A program made the position numbers and the translations under genes. Of a DNA stretch of 64,000 bases, positions 26,120 through 38,314 are shown piece after piece (positions within the stretch are counted from its first letter, which is position 1; each line of letters begins with the position of its first letter). The notes beneath the pieces were generated by a model, which saw nothing but the letters and a program-made list of their open reading frames with translations, ran no database searches and had not been told where the DNA came from. Origin of the DNA: Paralichthys olivaceus. Taxonomy: Eukaryota; Chordata; Actinopteri; Pleuronectiformes; Paralichthyidae. The stretch lies in the NCBI RefSeq assembly GCF_024713975.1, contig NC_091094.1:19118501-19182500 (forward strand). Direction: 5' to 3'.

Positions 26120-28148
26120 GAATGAAGGAAGCAAGGAACAGGCTAATTTGGATGAACTCTGCACACCATATTTTCATTTCTCCCCCAAACAGCTGGGTGT
26201 ATATCTCAAAGGGCCTAATATGCTGCTGAAGCTCTGTATTGAATGAGGCCATATAAAATGTATGTCAATAGGTTCAGCCTGGGCTCAGCTCTCTCCACTG
26301 TGAGCTGTTAATGGAATAACTATAAGATGAGTAAATGATCCCTGCTTTAATTCACAATGATGTTGGGCCTCATCGCCTGTCCACTCAGCTCAATAGAGTA
26401 TGGAAATTGCTGTAATGACTATTTGAACAATGAGCCAAATTGTATTATCATTCAGTGCCATGTCAGTGCTGTTGTGTTTACACTCTTTCATTTTAGATCT
26501 TCAACAATGGTTAGCACCCAAATTAGACGTTGAAAATCAAGATGAATGAACATTTTGGGCTTCAAGAATAAAGCATTAACATCCTCAAGTTTATAGGATA
26601 ACACAGATACATGTGCAGGTGTAAGATGGTTGTTTTTAATGTTGAATTTCTGCTAATAAAACCCACATGTACAATGTTTGCCTCACATGCTCTCAGGCCT
26701 CATTTCAGCAGAGCTCCTTGTCCCACATGCAGATCTCATGCATGAACAACTCCCACCAAGACAAACCAACCAGTCTTTTGATGTTTTATTTTTAACTCCA
26801 CTGTGGATTTGTGTGATCTTATTTGAGCAAAGACAAAAGGAATGGACATTAATATTCAGTCCACAAGATCTTAAAAGAGAGCAGACAGCATTTCATTAGA
26901 GAAACAGAACAATATAATGGACATATTGTACAAGGATGTATAAAATACATATAAAACAAAGCAGTGTTAAAGGATCTGACAATCTCAAAGTATCTTTATT
27001 TCTTACTGGCACTAGATTTGGTTTTAACATAGAAAGTTCCCCCCAAATAACGAGATCTTGGACCAGTATTGTCATCACACTTAAATCAGGAGTTTGTCAA
27101 ATGACGGTGAGATGACATTTTCTCCAGTGCGTTATTGGAGATGTAAAAAGAAAGCTACTGTGGATACAAATACTCCAAACAGTGACCGATCATGCTGAAG
27201 AAACTCTAGATTTTATTTTGTGATGACTACACAGATGTCTCAGATATTTATTTAACTGTCCGAGGTAAGAAGAATAACTTACAGTATTTCTAATCATCTA
27301 TTTATAATGAAAGGATGTGCATAATCTTAGTAATGTGTGTTATATACAGTAGATCCTCTTCTTTGGTTACAGTTTGCATATTAAAAGTGGTGCAACAGCA
27401 GCCTCTAGTGGTCTGTACTCCCAGGTAGAAAATACTCAATTGTTAACATACATTCATACAGTGCAAAAAGCAATGTTATTCCCATTTAGTATCAGTGTTT
27501 ACCATGCAGTACTGTTAAAGTAGAAAAGTCATGATTGTTATTTCATGCCACACAATTAACATACATAAACATAAATGATAAAATCAGGAAACCGGTGTCA
27601 GTTTCCAAGACAACAACAATGTATTGTCAGTACATCCAAAAAGATACTGCCAATAATATGACTTCTTTTCTCTTTGTCCTATCAGGCTGTGTATCTCATG
27701 TGTGCTTGTGCATCCCTGTCACCGTGGTTACAACCACAGATTCAAAGATGAATAAACACCTATGATCAAATAGCTTAGGAACATCAATGCCAAGTGTTAA
27801 TAGAAAATAATAATAATTAAATTGGTTTAGAGACCTTGGTTAAACCTGGTTGTGTTCAATCTCTTACAATCACATAAATGTGACCAGTTTTCAATCAATA
27901 ATCAATTGTTAGTACTCACAAGATATAAAAACAAACTTTAAACACTCGTGCAGGAATCTTTCCACAGAAAAAATAAAAACATAAGCTATGAGGTTAGAAC
28001 ACTTCAATAAAAAAATCATTGTTTTTTGCATGCTAAAATTGCACAGTAGTTTTCCCACGTGATTATGTGACTATACATTAGGTCACTGCAGTAAGTAATT
28101 TAAAAAAATACAACATGGGTGAGCATCTTTTTTTTCTTTTACCCTTCA

Positions 28149-31100
28149 TTACTTGAGCTGTGGAGAAGAGAAGAAGTTCCCCTGACGGTTACAGGCAGCT
28201 GTTGATCTGCCCTTGCTCCCAAATCTAAAAGATGAGGTGAGGTGAGTGTCATATTATTCATAATTTCAGAAAGATTGCAGGGTAAAAGGGGGAATGCACT
28301 CTTCATATGTGAATAACTAATTAAATTGTTTACTCAACATTAGGTTGAATATTTTAGTTCAAAGCTTATAACTATTCTTTAAACTTAAAGTGCAAAGACT
28401 GGAAACAGAAACAACTAGCCCCTGGTTTTAGAAATCCACCGACCACAATTATGCATGAAATTATCAGTTCAAAATATTGCGTTAACATTTTTTCCTTGCC
28501 AGTACTTTTTAATCTTTTTCTTTTGGTGATGAGAATTTGTTTTTAAATAATATAAGAAGTATAGAATTACTGTGTAAAGTATATAATTCATGTTTTATAT
28601 TCATGGCCCCACACTATAGTTGTTTTCATTTTGTAAATTGATTAGATCAGATTTTCTGGACTATGTGGGCGTTTACAGTCTGTGCTTGACTGAAATCACC
28701 TGGCTAACGCTGCAGCATATGAAGGATGCAGGCCCTCTTTATTTCAGTTTTGTGTGAACAGAATGTGTGTGCGAGAAGACTTACAAGGAGGTGCTGGATA
28801 AGGTCTGCATCATGCGCTGGGACAGCGAGCTAGAGGAGGGTGTTTTAGCCATCATCTGGTGCTCTGGAGTGGTGACTGGTCCCAGTATGCTCACTACAGA
28901 TAAATTAAACGTCCTGTTAATTGTTATTCAAGTAATTTCATCATGTATATTTCCAATGTAGCTGTCAGTGCTTTACCTTGGTGGTCTGGAGTTTCAAACT
29001 GGTGATTGTTGTCCATGGCTGTATTATCTGGAAAGGCAAACTGGCCCCAGTAGTTTGCTGGAATACTGAGCAAACGCTCTATCACCTTGAGACAGAACCA
29101 ACATGATTTTTCATAAAAACATTGTTCTCTACGTAAACAAAAGCACACACACAGATATACTTACAAACTGACAAATTAGATGCTACGTTACACGTTACCT
29201 TTGGTTGTCTACTTGTGTCATTCAGGATGGTCATGGGGTCTGGGTTGGGAACAGCATGACCCACAAGGGTTGGGCCAAAGACCCTGGCCAGGTTGTGCAC
29301 ATCCATTTTGTTCTCCACACACTGTGACACCCTGGGGAAAGAAGGAGTGGGAAAATACATTTCACACTGTCCTTTTCAACAGTGCATGCTGACCTACACT
29401 GCAGAAATGTTAGAGGTCACAACAAGCTCTATTCTAGTAACAGGATAAAACCAAAGCCTTTTTGAAATGTTGTAAATACTTTTGCAGGTGAATCATCAGG
29501 CAGGCCAGAGTGTCTCGGTTGGGTTGAGGCAGCTCACTAATGGTCTGGTACAACATGGCTAGACTGTTGCCGTCATCCATGATTTCTACAAGAAAATTAA
29601 CACCAGTCAGTTAATATGCCTGTATATAGTTGTTCCCACTATCCAAATGGGGTCCTTTAATAAATCAAAGTGCTCTTAAGGAATCAAAAGTTTGAGATGT
29701 ATAAAGACCACTTTAGACAACAGACCTCCATAAGCGATTCTGGTTCAGAAACTCACCTGCTGCTTCCATGAAGGTTTTGTTGAGGTGGAAAGTGAGCAGT
29801 GGCTCAGGGAGGTTTCTGAGGAAGTCTTTGAGGACACCTGTAATGACGTTGATATCTTCTACTTTGTTAAGCCGAGGCAGAGTCTTTCCTCTAATCAGCT
29901 TCTCCTTCAGATCTTTCACCAAGCGCTCGTGTCCAGAGAGTCTGTACAGGCCAACCTGCAGTGAGGAAAAGATCAAAAACAACATCATCGTCTGGCTGTG
30001 ACTGAGATAACCAATTAGACAAGGGATATCTATTTTAACTGCTCATGGGAAAGGATTGGAGCATTAACATGATGGTGACAAGTAACCAGGAACTTTAATT
30101 AAGTCTCACCTCATGTAGGCCTCTATGTTCAATCTCCTTAATGCAGTAGATAACCAAAGCTGGGATCTTTGGGGATGTGACTGGAGCAAAGTCAGCCAGG
30201 GTGGACTACACACAGAACACATCAGTTTTTACGTAGAAAGCATGAAAATAATAGAGAATTATGATATTGAAACGCATCATAAAGCAATTATAAAATGTAC
30301 CTCTCTGTTATGGATGGGAGTGCTAATAGCTGTGGGGTTACAGGGCAGGGGACAGCGGTCACGACATTCTGGATGAGTCACAACCCTGCAATTCTGACAG
30401 CGAAGGTAAATCTTTCCAAACTTTGTTCTTCTTCCACAGGGCACACAGCATTCAGACCTGATCACCTGGTGATAGATGGGACACAGTGCGTTAAGTGGGT
30501 GAGTAGATCACACATCAACAAGATGACACAGCTCACAGTGCTGATGTCAGGAGAAATACACCCTCACAGCAGTAAGTTCTAATTCTTACTGTTTTAGGGA
30601 TGAACTGGTGCTTCTTTCCTCCTTTAGCTTTGGGGGTTTGGAGTGATGGGAAATCTGACACAGTTGTGCTGGGAGCCTCGCTGGCGGTCTCAGATTGGTC
30701 AGTAGTGGTAGTATCAGCCCACGCTGGAGCAACTGCAGACACAATCTCAAATTAGTCAGATACCAAAACCAGTAAAAAAAAAAAAATCAACCAACGCAAA
30801 TGGAAAAATTCAAACAGGGTCAGAATTTTTTTTTTTTTTCGTTCCCAGGTCCCACAAACTATTTTGTTATGTACAATACCCTTACCACTTTTCTTTCTGC
30901 TGCGTGTCCAGTAGGGCACAGTTTCGATGGTGGAGACAGTCTCAACAGTGCCACCATTCACGGGCACAGTGATGGTAGTTTTGGCCACGATAGATTCATT
31001 CATCTGAATTATAACAAAAAGAGGTTTAATCTTCTTATCAGCAAACTGATTTACTTTTGGTTGGCTTGTAACATTTTTCAACAAGGTTTACTTGATAGCA

Positions 31101-33155
31101 TTTTTTTTTTTTTTACTAACTTTATATGTTTACAGATTCAGTCTGTTTTGCAGATGTTTTTGCTATGTGTTAGATTACGCTGCAGAGGTCAGCATTACCC
31201 TATCTGATATGCGTCCAGTGGAGCGACGTTTCTTCAGGGCTTGTGGAGGAACTTCAGTGAGTTTTCTGGAGGAACGCTGTGGATAGAAATTTTACTTTAA
31301 ATAACACTTTCTTGTGGCTTGATTAAAAGCAAGAAAAAGAACACTAACCACATTTATCCCTGAAACAAATGATGAAACTATTATCATTGATGTAAACAAA
31401 GAAAATATGAGTTAAGGAATCAGTTACTCGTTTCTGCCGTTTCCGCAGTCTCACAGTCTTCATCACAGAGGAGTCCCAATCCTAGAAGAAAAGTCCAGAG
31501 AAAGACCATAGTACTTAGTCAATGTTCATGAACACTGGTTTCCCACTATTTGAACCTCAAATCAGGAGTTCTCATAATATATATACAGGAAAATAGGTCA
31601 ATATACCAGAGAGTCATCCGTTTGGTCGTAGCTAATGTCCGATAGCAAAGAAGCCGATTCATCAATCTTAGTTAACCTGCAAAATAGATTTTTAGAATTG
31701 AATCCCCCAGTATCCATGTTAGCGGGGGAAAAAAGCACTCTCTCTGCTCTGGCAAACTAGTAGTACAGTACATACACAATAATTAGTTCTAATATAGGAA
31801 CTAATATTCTGTTTTCTACAGTGGACAGTATGCACAGCATTCTACACCTATATACGGTTCACAGTGTAGCTAAAAAAAGTTCTACACTACAGTCTTTAAG
31901 ATAACTAAAAGATCACGAAAAGAGGAAACAACCTGGTTATTTGAAAAATCTACAATCCTCATGAGCCTCATCATTACTGTTTCACAACCAGAATAGGAGT
32001 GTCTGACCTTCGGCTGGAGTTGAGGTTGCCTTTAGCAGCCTGTGCTGCCTGGGAGTGAGCGCTGAGAAAGGCCAGGGCCGAGCGCTGCTCTTCGCTCAGG
32101 TGGACACTGTTACCGTTGTCTGATATTAGCAGCTCCCTGATCAACTGCAGCTGACGTTCCTATTACACCCACGAAATAAGGCAACAGGCAAACATGTCGT
32201 TATAATGAAGAGTTACTTGTTGGCCAACAAATCACTTAAAAAATGTTACCAAGAAAACTTTGCACCATTGCATCATTTAAAGATACATTTTCTTATTTCC
32301 ATTTCTATATTGCTATGTACTAGAGCTCAAACAATAGAGCAAGTGAATGAAAGGGCATGTAAACTACAGACACAGGTACACTAACCAGCTTCTCATAGAC
32401 TGTCTCAGCCTTCTGCCGCCGGCGGATCTCCACATCCACCTGGTTGCGAGCGTGCTTTAGTTTGACCTCCAGTGCTCCCCTCTCAGTCTCCGCTTTTGCC
32501 AATATTTCTTGACAGGAAACCAGCTCCTCGCCTGCCCGCAGCCACTTCTTACGGCACTCCTCAAAGTTCATTGCCATCTGTAGGAACTCTGAATATAACA
32601 TGGAAGAAAAAACGTTATATTGCTGCTGTAAACCATATTGTATTTACCCAGTTATTATGTGTAGTAATAGTAGTTATGTGTAGTGGGTCGCCATTACGGC
32701 TGTAATGATGCAAATTACTGCCTGTCAAAGCACAAGACTAAAGTGCCCTGTTGTAAAGTATCAGTGCTTTGGTGGAAGTGAATGGCTTTATCTGGGCTTT
32801 TGATATGGAAATGTTTACTATACAGGACCTTTCAGACTTAACTAATAAAACAGAGGCCGTATACTGAATACTGTTTCTGCATTCACTCAATGGTTAATCA
32901 GTCACACCACTTTACACTGGTTGGTATTCAAACAGTATAAAAACCAACATATTAGTGCTGCTAACACCAGCACCATGACACAGCAGAGTGGTTTCACTAC
33001 AGCTCCACTGTGTTTGAGTGACATGCTTCTGAAGTGACAAATACCAACACGAAGTGTGGAAATAACTCACGTGGTTCAATGCCCTCATTCAGACCGTCCA
33101 CCTGAGCCCTGAGACTCTGGAACTGGTTGTACAGGTTCACCACAGACGACTCCAT
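28149..33155 (-). CDS. racgap1: Rac GTPase-activating protein 1 (centralspindlin subunit)
   Basis: RACGAP1 (MgcRacGAP/CYK4) pairs with the kinesin KIF23 as centralspindlin and controls Rho-family GTPases at the central spindle in cytokinesis. Sixteen minus-strand exons give 631 aa (human 632): 33071-33155, 32386-32588, 32008-32159, 31607-31676, 31428-31481, 31199-31276, 30886-31003, 30590-30732, 30301-30465, 30110-30205, 29757-29955, 29480-29585, 29199-29331, 28977-29085, 28785-28893, 28149-28224. All phases agree. The N-terminal part is coiled coil (residues about 30-115, including [20 protein letters not shown]). The C1 zinc finger spans H295 to C343 with its Cys/His pattern intact. The RhoGAP domain (about 365-555) has the arginine finger R393 in GLYRLSG. 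The tail ends [10 protein letters not shown], like the human tail. A 5' noncoding exon probably ends at donor 33514, joining an acceptor just upstream of 33164. Confidence 0.97.
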
Positions 33156-33513
33156 CCTGTCTCACTGCAGCTGGATCAGACACAGATACACTTACACTAA
33201 CAGAGAACATGTGGATGATATAACTCTGATCGCACGCATTGTTGTTTCGGTGGTTTCCCACCTCGGCTTGCACCGAATGAGCAGTGAATCATTACAGGTT
33301 AGCCTTTGTAGCACGAACTTATTGTTCACGTCTGAGTGCGGAGTTATTAACGTTGTTCAAAGCAGCAGGTTCATTGACGACATGAATGTCCCGGCTGTTC
33401 GAACGTCTCTGTGCCTGTGCTGACGCTTTTAGCACGCTAACGTTAGCATCGTTACGTTAGACATGAGTTAGCTTCGTGTCAGCGCTGCTGAAAGAAGAAA
33501 ACAAAACACGCAC

Positions 33514-33800
33514 CTGTACGATGTTTCTCCAGTGAAAGTGCAGCTGACACGTGCTGTCCCGCCGTCCAGTGCTAACGCAGGGTTAGGAGTTTGATTCCCT
33601 CTGCAGCAGCAGCGGAGCCACACCTGTCTGAGGAACTTTCCACATTCTTCTTCAAAAGTTCAAAATCACCGCCGCTTTTCTTCCTCGCCGGCTGCTGCTG
33701 AGGAGGACCGGGCGCTCTATCGCCCCCACACTTCTTGAGATGTAACTGCAGCGGGAATGTTGAGATATTTCCACTCGTCCTGTTGCTCTTATTATCCACC
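33514..33800 (-). promoter_or_regulatory. racgap1 5' noncoding exon and promoter region
   Basis: On minus, a CAG/GTGCGTG donor at 33,514 and a CTGCAG acceptor before 33,164 imply a spliced 5' UTR. The sequence upstream is GC- and CpG-richer than its surroundings. Two TTTGAA motifs on the minus strand (33,659-33,664 and 33,651-33,656) match the CHR element, through which DREAM/MMB complexes drive G2/M genes such as RACGAP1. The transcription start was not located, so motif function is inferred. Confidence 0.5.
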
Positions 33801-34591
33801 TTTAGTCACCGAGGGGTCAGACGTGTCTCAGCGTGTATACATGTATAAATTGTAAAAACATCCTGTCATGTTGGTTAAGATGTGGGTGATGAGTCTAGTG
33901 ATGTGATGACAGTAAAAAAAACAATAGTAAAATATTTCTCGGGCATAATTGTCTTGTGGAAGATGGAGCTGGCGTTGGGGGAGAGGCAGGGAACACCCTT
34001 CATGCTCACATTCAACAGGCTCTAATTAACCTAACCACAATATTCATTTATAAATGATGTTATTAATCTCTCTTTCTATTGTCCAATTCGATATCAGTTA
34101 ACGGACTGCTGTATAACCATTTCAAAGAGGTCCTGTATACATAATTTTATTGGTGACCTTAATAACACATTAATACATCATGATGACCCAGTGTATTTCT
34201 TCATGCCTTGTATAGAAAGACAACAAATGTTTGAACCTGCGCTTCAAATAATTTCTGGGTCAGGTATGAATCTTAACACCATAAGTAATATCGAATTTCT
34301 TTCTTTTATATAGACGCCATTTTTGTTTGCACAAATAAGAGCAGTTTTTATTTCCTTTGAGTCATCCTAGTGTCTGTTAATCTTGCTCACCTAGTGTGTA
34401 TGAAAATATGCACTGCAGTGCTGGGTTCATTCTGTGTGAAATCACAGCATCCTCTGAAACACTGTGGATGTGTCCTGTTCTTGTGGGCCTGGCACATAGG
34501 ATGGACACAACAGCATCATTAATCAGCCACGGATGGCATATTTAGGAGCAACAGCTCTACTGTGTACAATGTTCAGTATTCAACGAGGATA

Positions 34592-34599
34592 GCACACGC

Positions 34600-34658
<59 letters not shown>
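34592..34658. repeat. (CA)n microsatellite
   Basis: About 67 bp of CA repeat, with CACG variants at its left edge and running directly into the telomere-like dispersed repeat on its right. Confidence 0.97.
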
Positions 34659-34661
<3 letters not shown>

Positions 34662-34673
34662 GCACATGCACGT

Positions 34674-34734
34674 CTGTCTATAGTTGTGAGGACACTCATT
34701 GACATAATGCATTCCCTAGCCCCTCACCCTAAGA
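34674..34734 (+). repeat. Telomere-like dispersed repeat, left half
   Basis: The sequence TATAGTTGTGAGGACACTCA followed by CATTCCCTAGCCCCTCACCC is the left part of a common fish repeat. In intact copies it continues into CCTTAACC and CCCTAACCC motifs. That continuation is found about 725 bp away, at 35,461, so the element appears to be split by an insertion. Confidence 0.65.
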
Positions 34735-34774
34735 TTAAGCCAAACTATGAGTGCTACATGTAAGTGCAATAAAT
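34735..34774. repeat. Left arm of an inverted repeat pair
   Basis: Positions 34,735-34,774 (AAGCCAAACTATGAGTGCTA and TGTAAGTGCAATA) are the reverse complement, with few mismatches, of 35,666-35,703. The arms are about 890 bp apart. They may be ends of one inserted element or two oppositely oriented LINE tails. Confidence 0.6.
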
Positions 34775-34869
34775 ACTGTAAGTGCAACTAACTTTTATTT
34801 GTTTTAAATGTCAGAGTTGACTATGTTTATTAGACCATCATCTTCTTAACCAAGGTGTAGTTGGAAGAG

Positions 34870-35060
34870 ATTAGTCTGCGGCGGAAGATGTGTAGACTTG
34901 TGTAGACTTTCTGCTGTCCAAAGAGAAACAGGTCTGTAGTTGTTTTCTTCAGACGGGTTGAGGGTGGGTTTCTAGAGGAGCGGGTCCACTCTTGCCTCTT
35001 TAAGAGAGTTAGGGAAACAGCCGGTTGACATGGAGTTGAAGATGGTTGGCTACAGCTGTG
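34870..35060 (-). mobile_element. Non-LTR retrotransposon reverse transcriptase fragment
   Basis: On minus, one frame reads VDPLL, then a stop, then KPTLNPSEENNYRPVSL. The last part is the conserved N-x-Y-R-P-(I/V)-S-L block of LINE reverse transcriptases, with the usual KPxLDP lead. The frame is broken by an in-frame TAG and shows no catalytic FADD block, so it is a dead scrap. Confidence 0.75.
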
Positions 35061-35460
35061 CTGACCACACCCACTGCTAATGAGTCAAACAAAGCACCTG
35101 GTGGTAATGGCCGAGCGATTGAAACTCACAACAAGTGACACTTCCCACCTTAACCAGGAAGAGGTGAGTTGAGCAAATATCTGCTAATTTTACCAAGGCT
35201 GATTAAGTCTATTTACCTCACAGGCAGAAAGTAAATTAGAACTTGACAGAATTAGAATAAAATACAAGCAACCTTAACTCAAACTGGTTCTAGCTATCTC
35301 ATACACCTGAGTGAAATGGAAATCCTACAGTCACACAATCCTAGGTAAGAAAAACAGCACAAACAAAGCACTCAAGTTCCATTAATACAGTAATATTCCA
35401 GCAGAGAAGCCTAATTAAAGAAAGTACTCAGCCTAAATACAAACAGTCTATGCACAGTAA

Positions 35461-35650
35461 CCTTAACCATCACAACTAAACACCTAACCCTAACCCTTAC
35501 CCTAACCGAACCAGAACCTAATTCTCACCTTGACCATAAAACCAAGTCTTTACCCTTTAAACAGCCTGTTGAATTTGTGAGGACCAGCCAAAATGTCCAC
35601 ACGTCTAAATGTCCCACAATGATGGTCTTGAACCATAATTGGCCCTCATA
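35461..35650 (+). repeat. Telomere-like dispersed repeat, right half
   Basis: The stretch has several CCTAACCC/CCCTTACCC units followed by GTGAGGACCAGCCAAAATGT. It is the expected continuation of the fragment ending at 34,734. The CCCTAA units are degenerate and internal to a dispersed repeat, so this is not a telomere. Confidence 0.65.
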
Positions 35651-35663
35651 ACTATAAATATTA

Positions 35664-35820
35664 TATATTGCACTTACATGTAGCACTTGTTGTTTGGCTT
35701 TTTGAAGCTAATGTACTTCTATGATTCTTGCTTTTCTGGGTTGGTATCCTTATGGTTGAATGCACTTATTGTAAGTCGCTTTGCATAAAAGCATCAGCTA
35801 AATGATATGTAATGTAAAAT
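35664..35820 (+). mobile_element. L2-like LINE 3' tail
   Basis: The end TTATTGTAAGTCGCTTTGCA, then TAAAAGCATCAGCTAAATG and a short TGTAATGTAA repeat, is the characteristic 3' end of abundant fish L2-type LINEs. The 5' part of this copy (35,666-35,703) forms the right arm of the inverted pair with 34,735-34,774. Confidence 0.7.
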
Positions 35821-38129
35821 AGACATGCAGAGTTTTTCAACAATTGACTGTAAATGATTTACCTCTATGATTAATTAATACATTGGTTGTTGGATTTAAC
35901 AGTAAATGTGTGTGTGCTGTGAATACTGCAGGACCATTAGAGTTGATTGGAGATAATAGGATCTGTCAGTCAATATGCGCTCTCTGTCTTTATCAATTAT
36001 TAATCTCTGTGTGTACATTTCCTCCAGTCACAAATCATTTAACTGCCATCACTCACTTTTTACACCAATCACTGTTTGCACTTATATACTGAGTGCATTG
36101 TACTTGCTATCTGCGAGTATATTCAACCAAACACTTTACCAAGAGAAAAGCTTGAAATAATTATATCGCAAATCAAAGCACTTCCTTTCAAGACATTTTT
36201 TTTCACCATAATGTTTTAAGTGCATGTTTATAATAAATTAATTTATTATTTATCATATTAGACAACATACTGTCTATGTACCACTTTGTTGAGTTTATTC
36301 AGACAGGCAACATAAATCATCGTAAACACTCACAATCATATAAAGTGTTTCTCACATTCACTTGTGCTGAGATACCTGCATGTTTTCTGCATGAATAAGA
36401 CTTCACAGATTTTCTGTTGTCTTTCTAAAAGGTGCATGGATATTGCAACAACAAGGTCCACATTTCAGGAATGAAAAAAGTATCAGGAGTCTCTCATGCA
36501 CTGAAGTTTCAGAGGAAGCACCTGCAGATTGTGCTGAGCACAGGGTTAGTCAGTGGCACCAGTGGAAGGGTAATGGATCCACAAACAGCCTCATGGGGAA
36601 CACTTGGCAGATATACATCTACTTAGGAAGATGCATTGAAGCAGAACACGCCCTCTATATATCCTGTGCATATTTTGTACAGAAAGCAAAGTTAGGTCTA
36701 AAGGTCTAACAAAAACTATACAAGCACTTTAATGCAGTTTTTCCCACTGATACTTAGTTTCCATGCACTTCGGTGTATGCACCATAAAGGGAGAAAAGTG
36801 CTTCTGTTTAATGGAAACAAAATCATCCTTGTCTTGCAATGCCAAGGACAAAATAACATCAACACCTAAAAATGCAATGCAATCCAATACATTTGCACTG
36901 CAATAAACTTTGGTATTGTAAAGCTTACCATGCTTTATATCTGTCAGATGTTTCATTTAATTTACTTGGCATTTTGAGTTTGTTGGTACTGATATGCAAC
37001 CTTGTACCTTACATTAAAACTTTACCTTAGAGTTCAGTTAACACCTTTCTCACAGTCTCAGCAAAAACTGAACTCATCAAGCTGTATAAAGTTTTTTTTA
37101 TGCTGTGGAGCAATCATGTTGGATTCCATTATATTTGACAGGTGTATATGTTTTCTATGAACCCCCTGTTGATTTTATAGAGTGGCACCAAACCTGAGGT
37201 AACAGGAGGTTTTTAGAAAATGGAATGTCTACTTTCCTCATCTGTAAGGGGAAGCCAGATGAATCTGTTGGCGCTAAGTGAGTCTGCAGATATATGGAAA
37301 AGCTCTGGCCAAGTGAGTCTATAGTGAGAAGATAATGTGCATATGGTGCACTCCAAACATCCCATCAATTGAATTACAAGTGGAATCTCCCACTTAGAGC
37401 TTGTTTACTGGAAAGGGCTCCCTCTTTCCTCCACTGCTCCAGAGCCAAAACATCCTCATCACCAACAACATTTTTATGTTCCATTTCTTGAAACCTGACA
37501 CCTTGTAAACACTCTGTCCCACCACCCAAACACATTCAAGAGTGGATTAAATAGCTCATATTTTCCTGTTTGAAAAATGGGAGCAAACTCTATAAAAATA
37601 CCACTTTTATTGATTTAAGCTCCTGCAGTACTGTAGATTCTGTTACTTTAAGGAATCACAAGAACCCTCAAACTAAAAGACAAAAAACTCTCCAATCGAC
37701 AGAATCCATTAAAACTCTTATGTACTGATAAAACTATTATTTTCCAAAGAAGTAAAATGAGCCCTGTAGTGTTCCCAAGGGAACAGCAAAGAGGAGTCAG
37801 GCAGTGTTCAAGGCTGAAGCTGATTCACAATGTGTCTGTAACAGTGTAGTTTCTCAGAAAATAAGAACTAAAAATGAAATAAGAAAATAAAAAGGAAATG
37901 ATACTCAGTATGAGTTCATCCTAAGCTAAGAGTTATTTTAGAATAATTTAAAACCATCTTTAATTAGTACCGTATACAGCAACCTGAAAGAATCGTGAAC
38001 ATAAATCATGAAATCTATGACTGTAAATACTGAAAAAACAAAGGGTTTCATACGGCAGATAACTTTCTATTTGTTGTAACTGCATGAGTGAGGAACTCTG
38101 TGTTTCCAAAGTAAGCTTTAGTTCCTTCT

Positions 38130-38135
38130 TTTATT
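38130..38135 (-). terminator. Possible minar1 poly(A) signal
   Basis: AATAAA on the minus strand about 180 bp downstream of the minar1 stop codon. It is a plausible 3' end signal; no transcript evidence is available. Confidence 0.4.
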
Positions 38136-38314
38136 TTTGAAGTCATGACTAATGGTACTGCATGCAGAGAAATGTAAGGAGGAGCTGTTTATAATTTATG
38201 TCATACTCTCACTAATCTCAATCTGAATACTGTGCAAGTTCCTTGATGCAGTACATCGCTGCTGAAAATAGATAAATGAAAACAGGCAATAGTGTGGACA
38301 GTCTGTGGTTGTCT

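Larger units (their letters stand above)
19371..28148. other. Intergenic region with repeats and possible conserved noncoding DNA
   Basis: No coding exons are supported. The region holds dispersed repeat copies at 19.92-20.14, 20.83-20.99, 22.30-22.44 and 22.88-23.04 kb and TG microsatellites at 21.78 and 26.09 kb. The unique sequence at about 24.2-26.5 kb is compositionally ordinary and contains ATTA-type motifs, so it could include enhancers. The apparent frames at 20,285-20,653 and 23,324-23,758 lack splice context and recognisable domains. Confidence 0.6.
33801..38314. other. Intergenic spacer between racgap1 and minar1
   Basis: No exons are supported. The left part is unique AT-rich DNA; 34.59-35.82 kb is a repeat composite, listed separately; 35.9-38.3 kb is AT-rich and shows nothing I can name. 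A TTTATT at 38,130-38,135 reads AATAAA on minus and is a plausible poly(A) signal about 180 bp past the minar1 stop codon. Confidence 0.6.

Noticed and set aside
33572-33799. 75-aa minus-strand open frame upstream of racgap1
   Set aside because: It lies in the CpG-rich 5' UTR/promoter region and does not join racgap1 in frame; more likely leader sequence.
35480-35515. Telomeric CCCTAA array
   Set aside because: Units are degenerate and embedded in a known type of dispersed fish repeat; not a telomere or a fusion scar.
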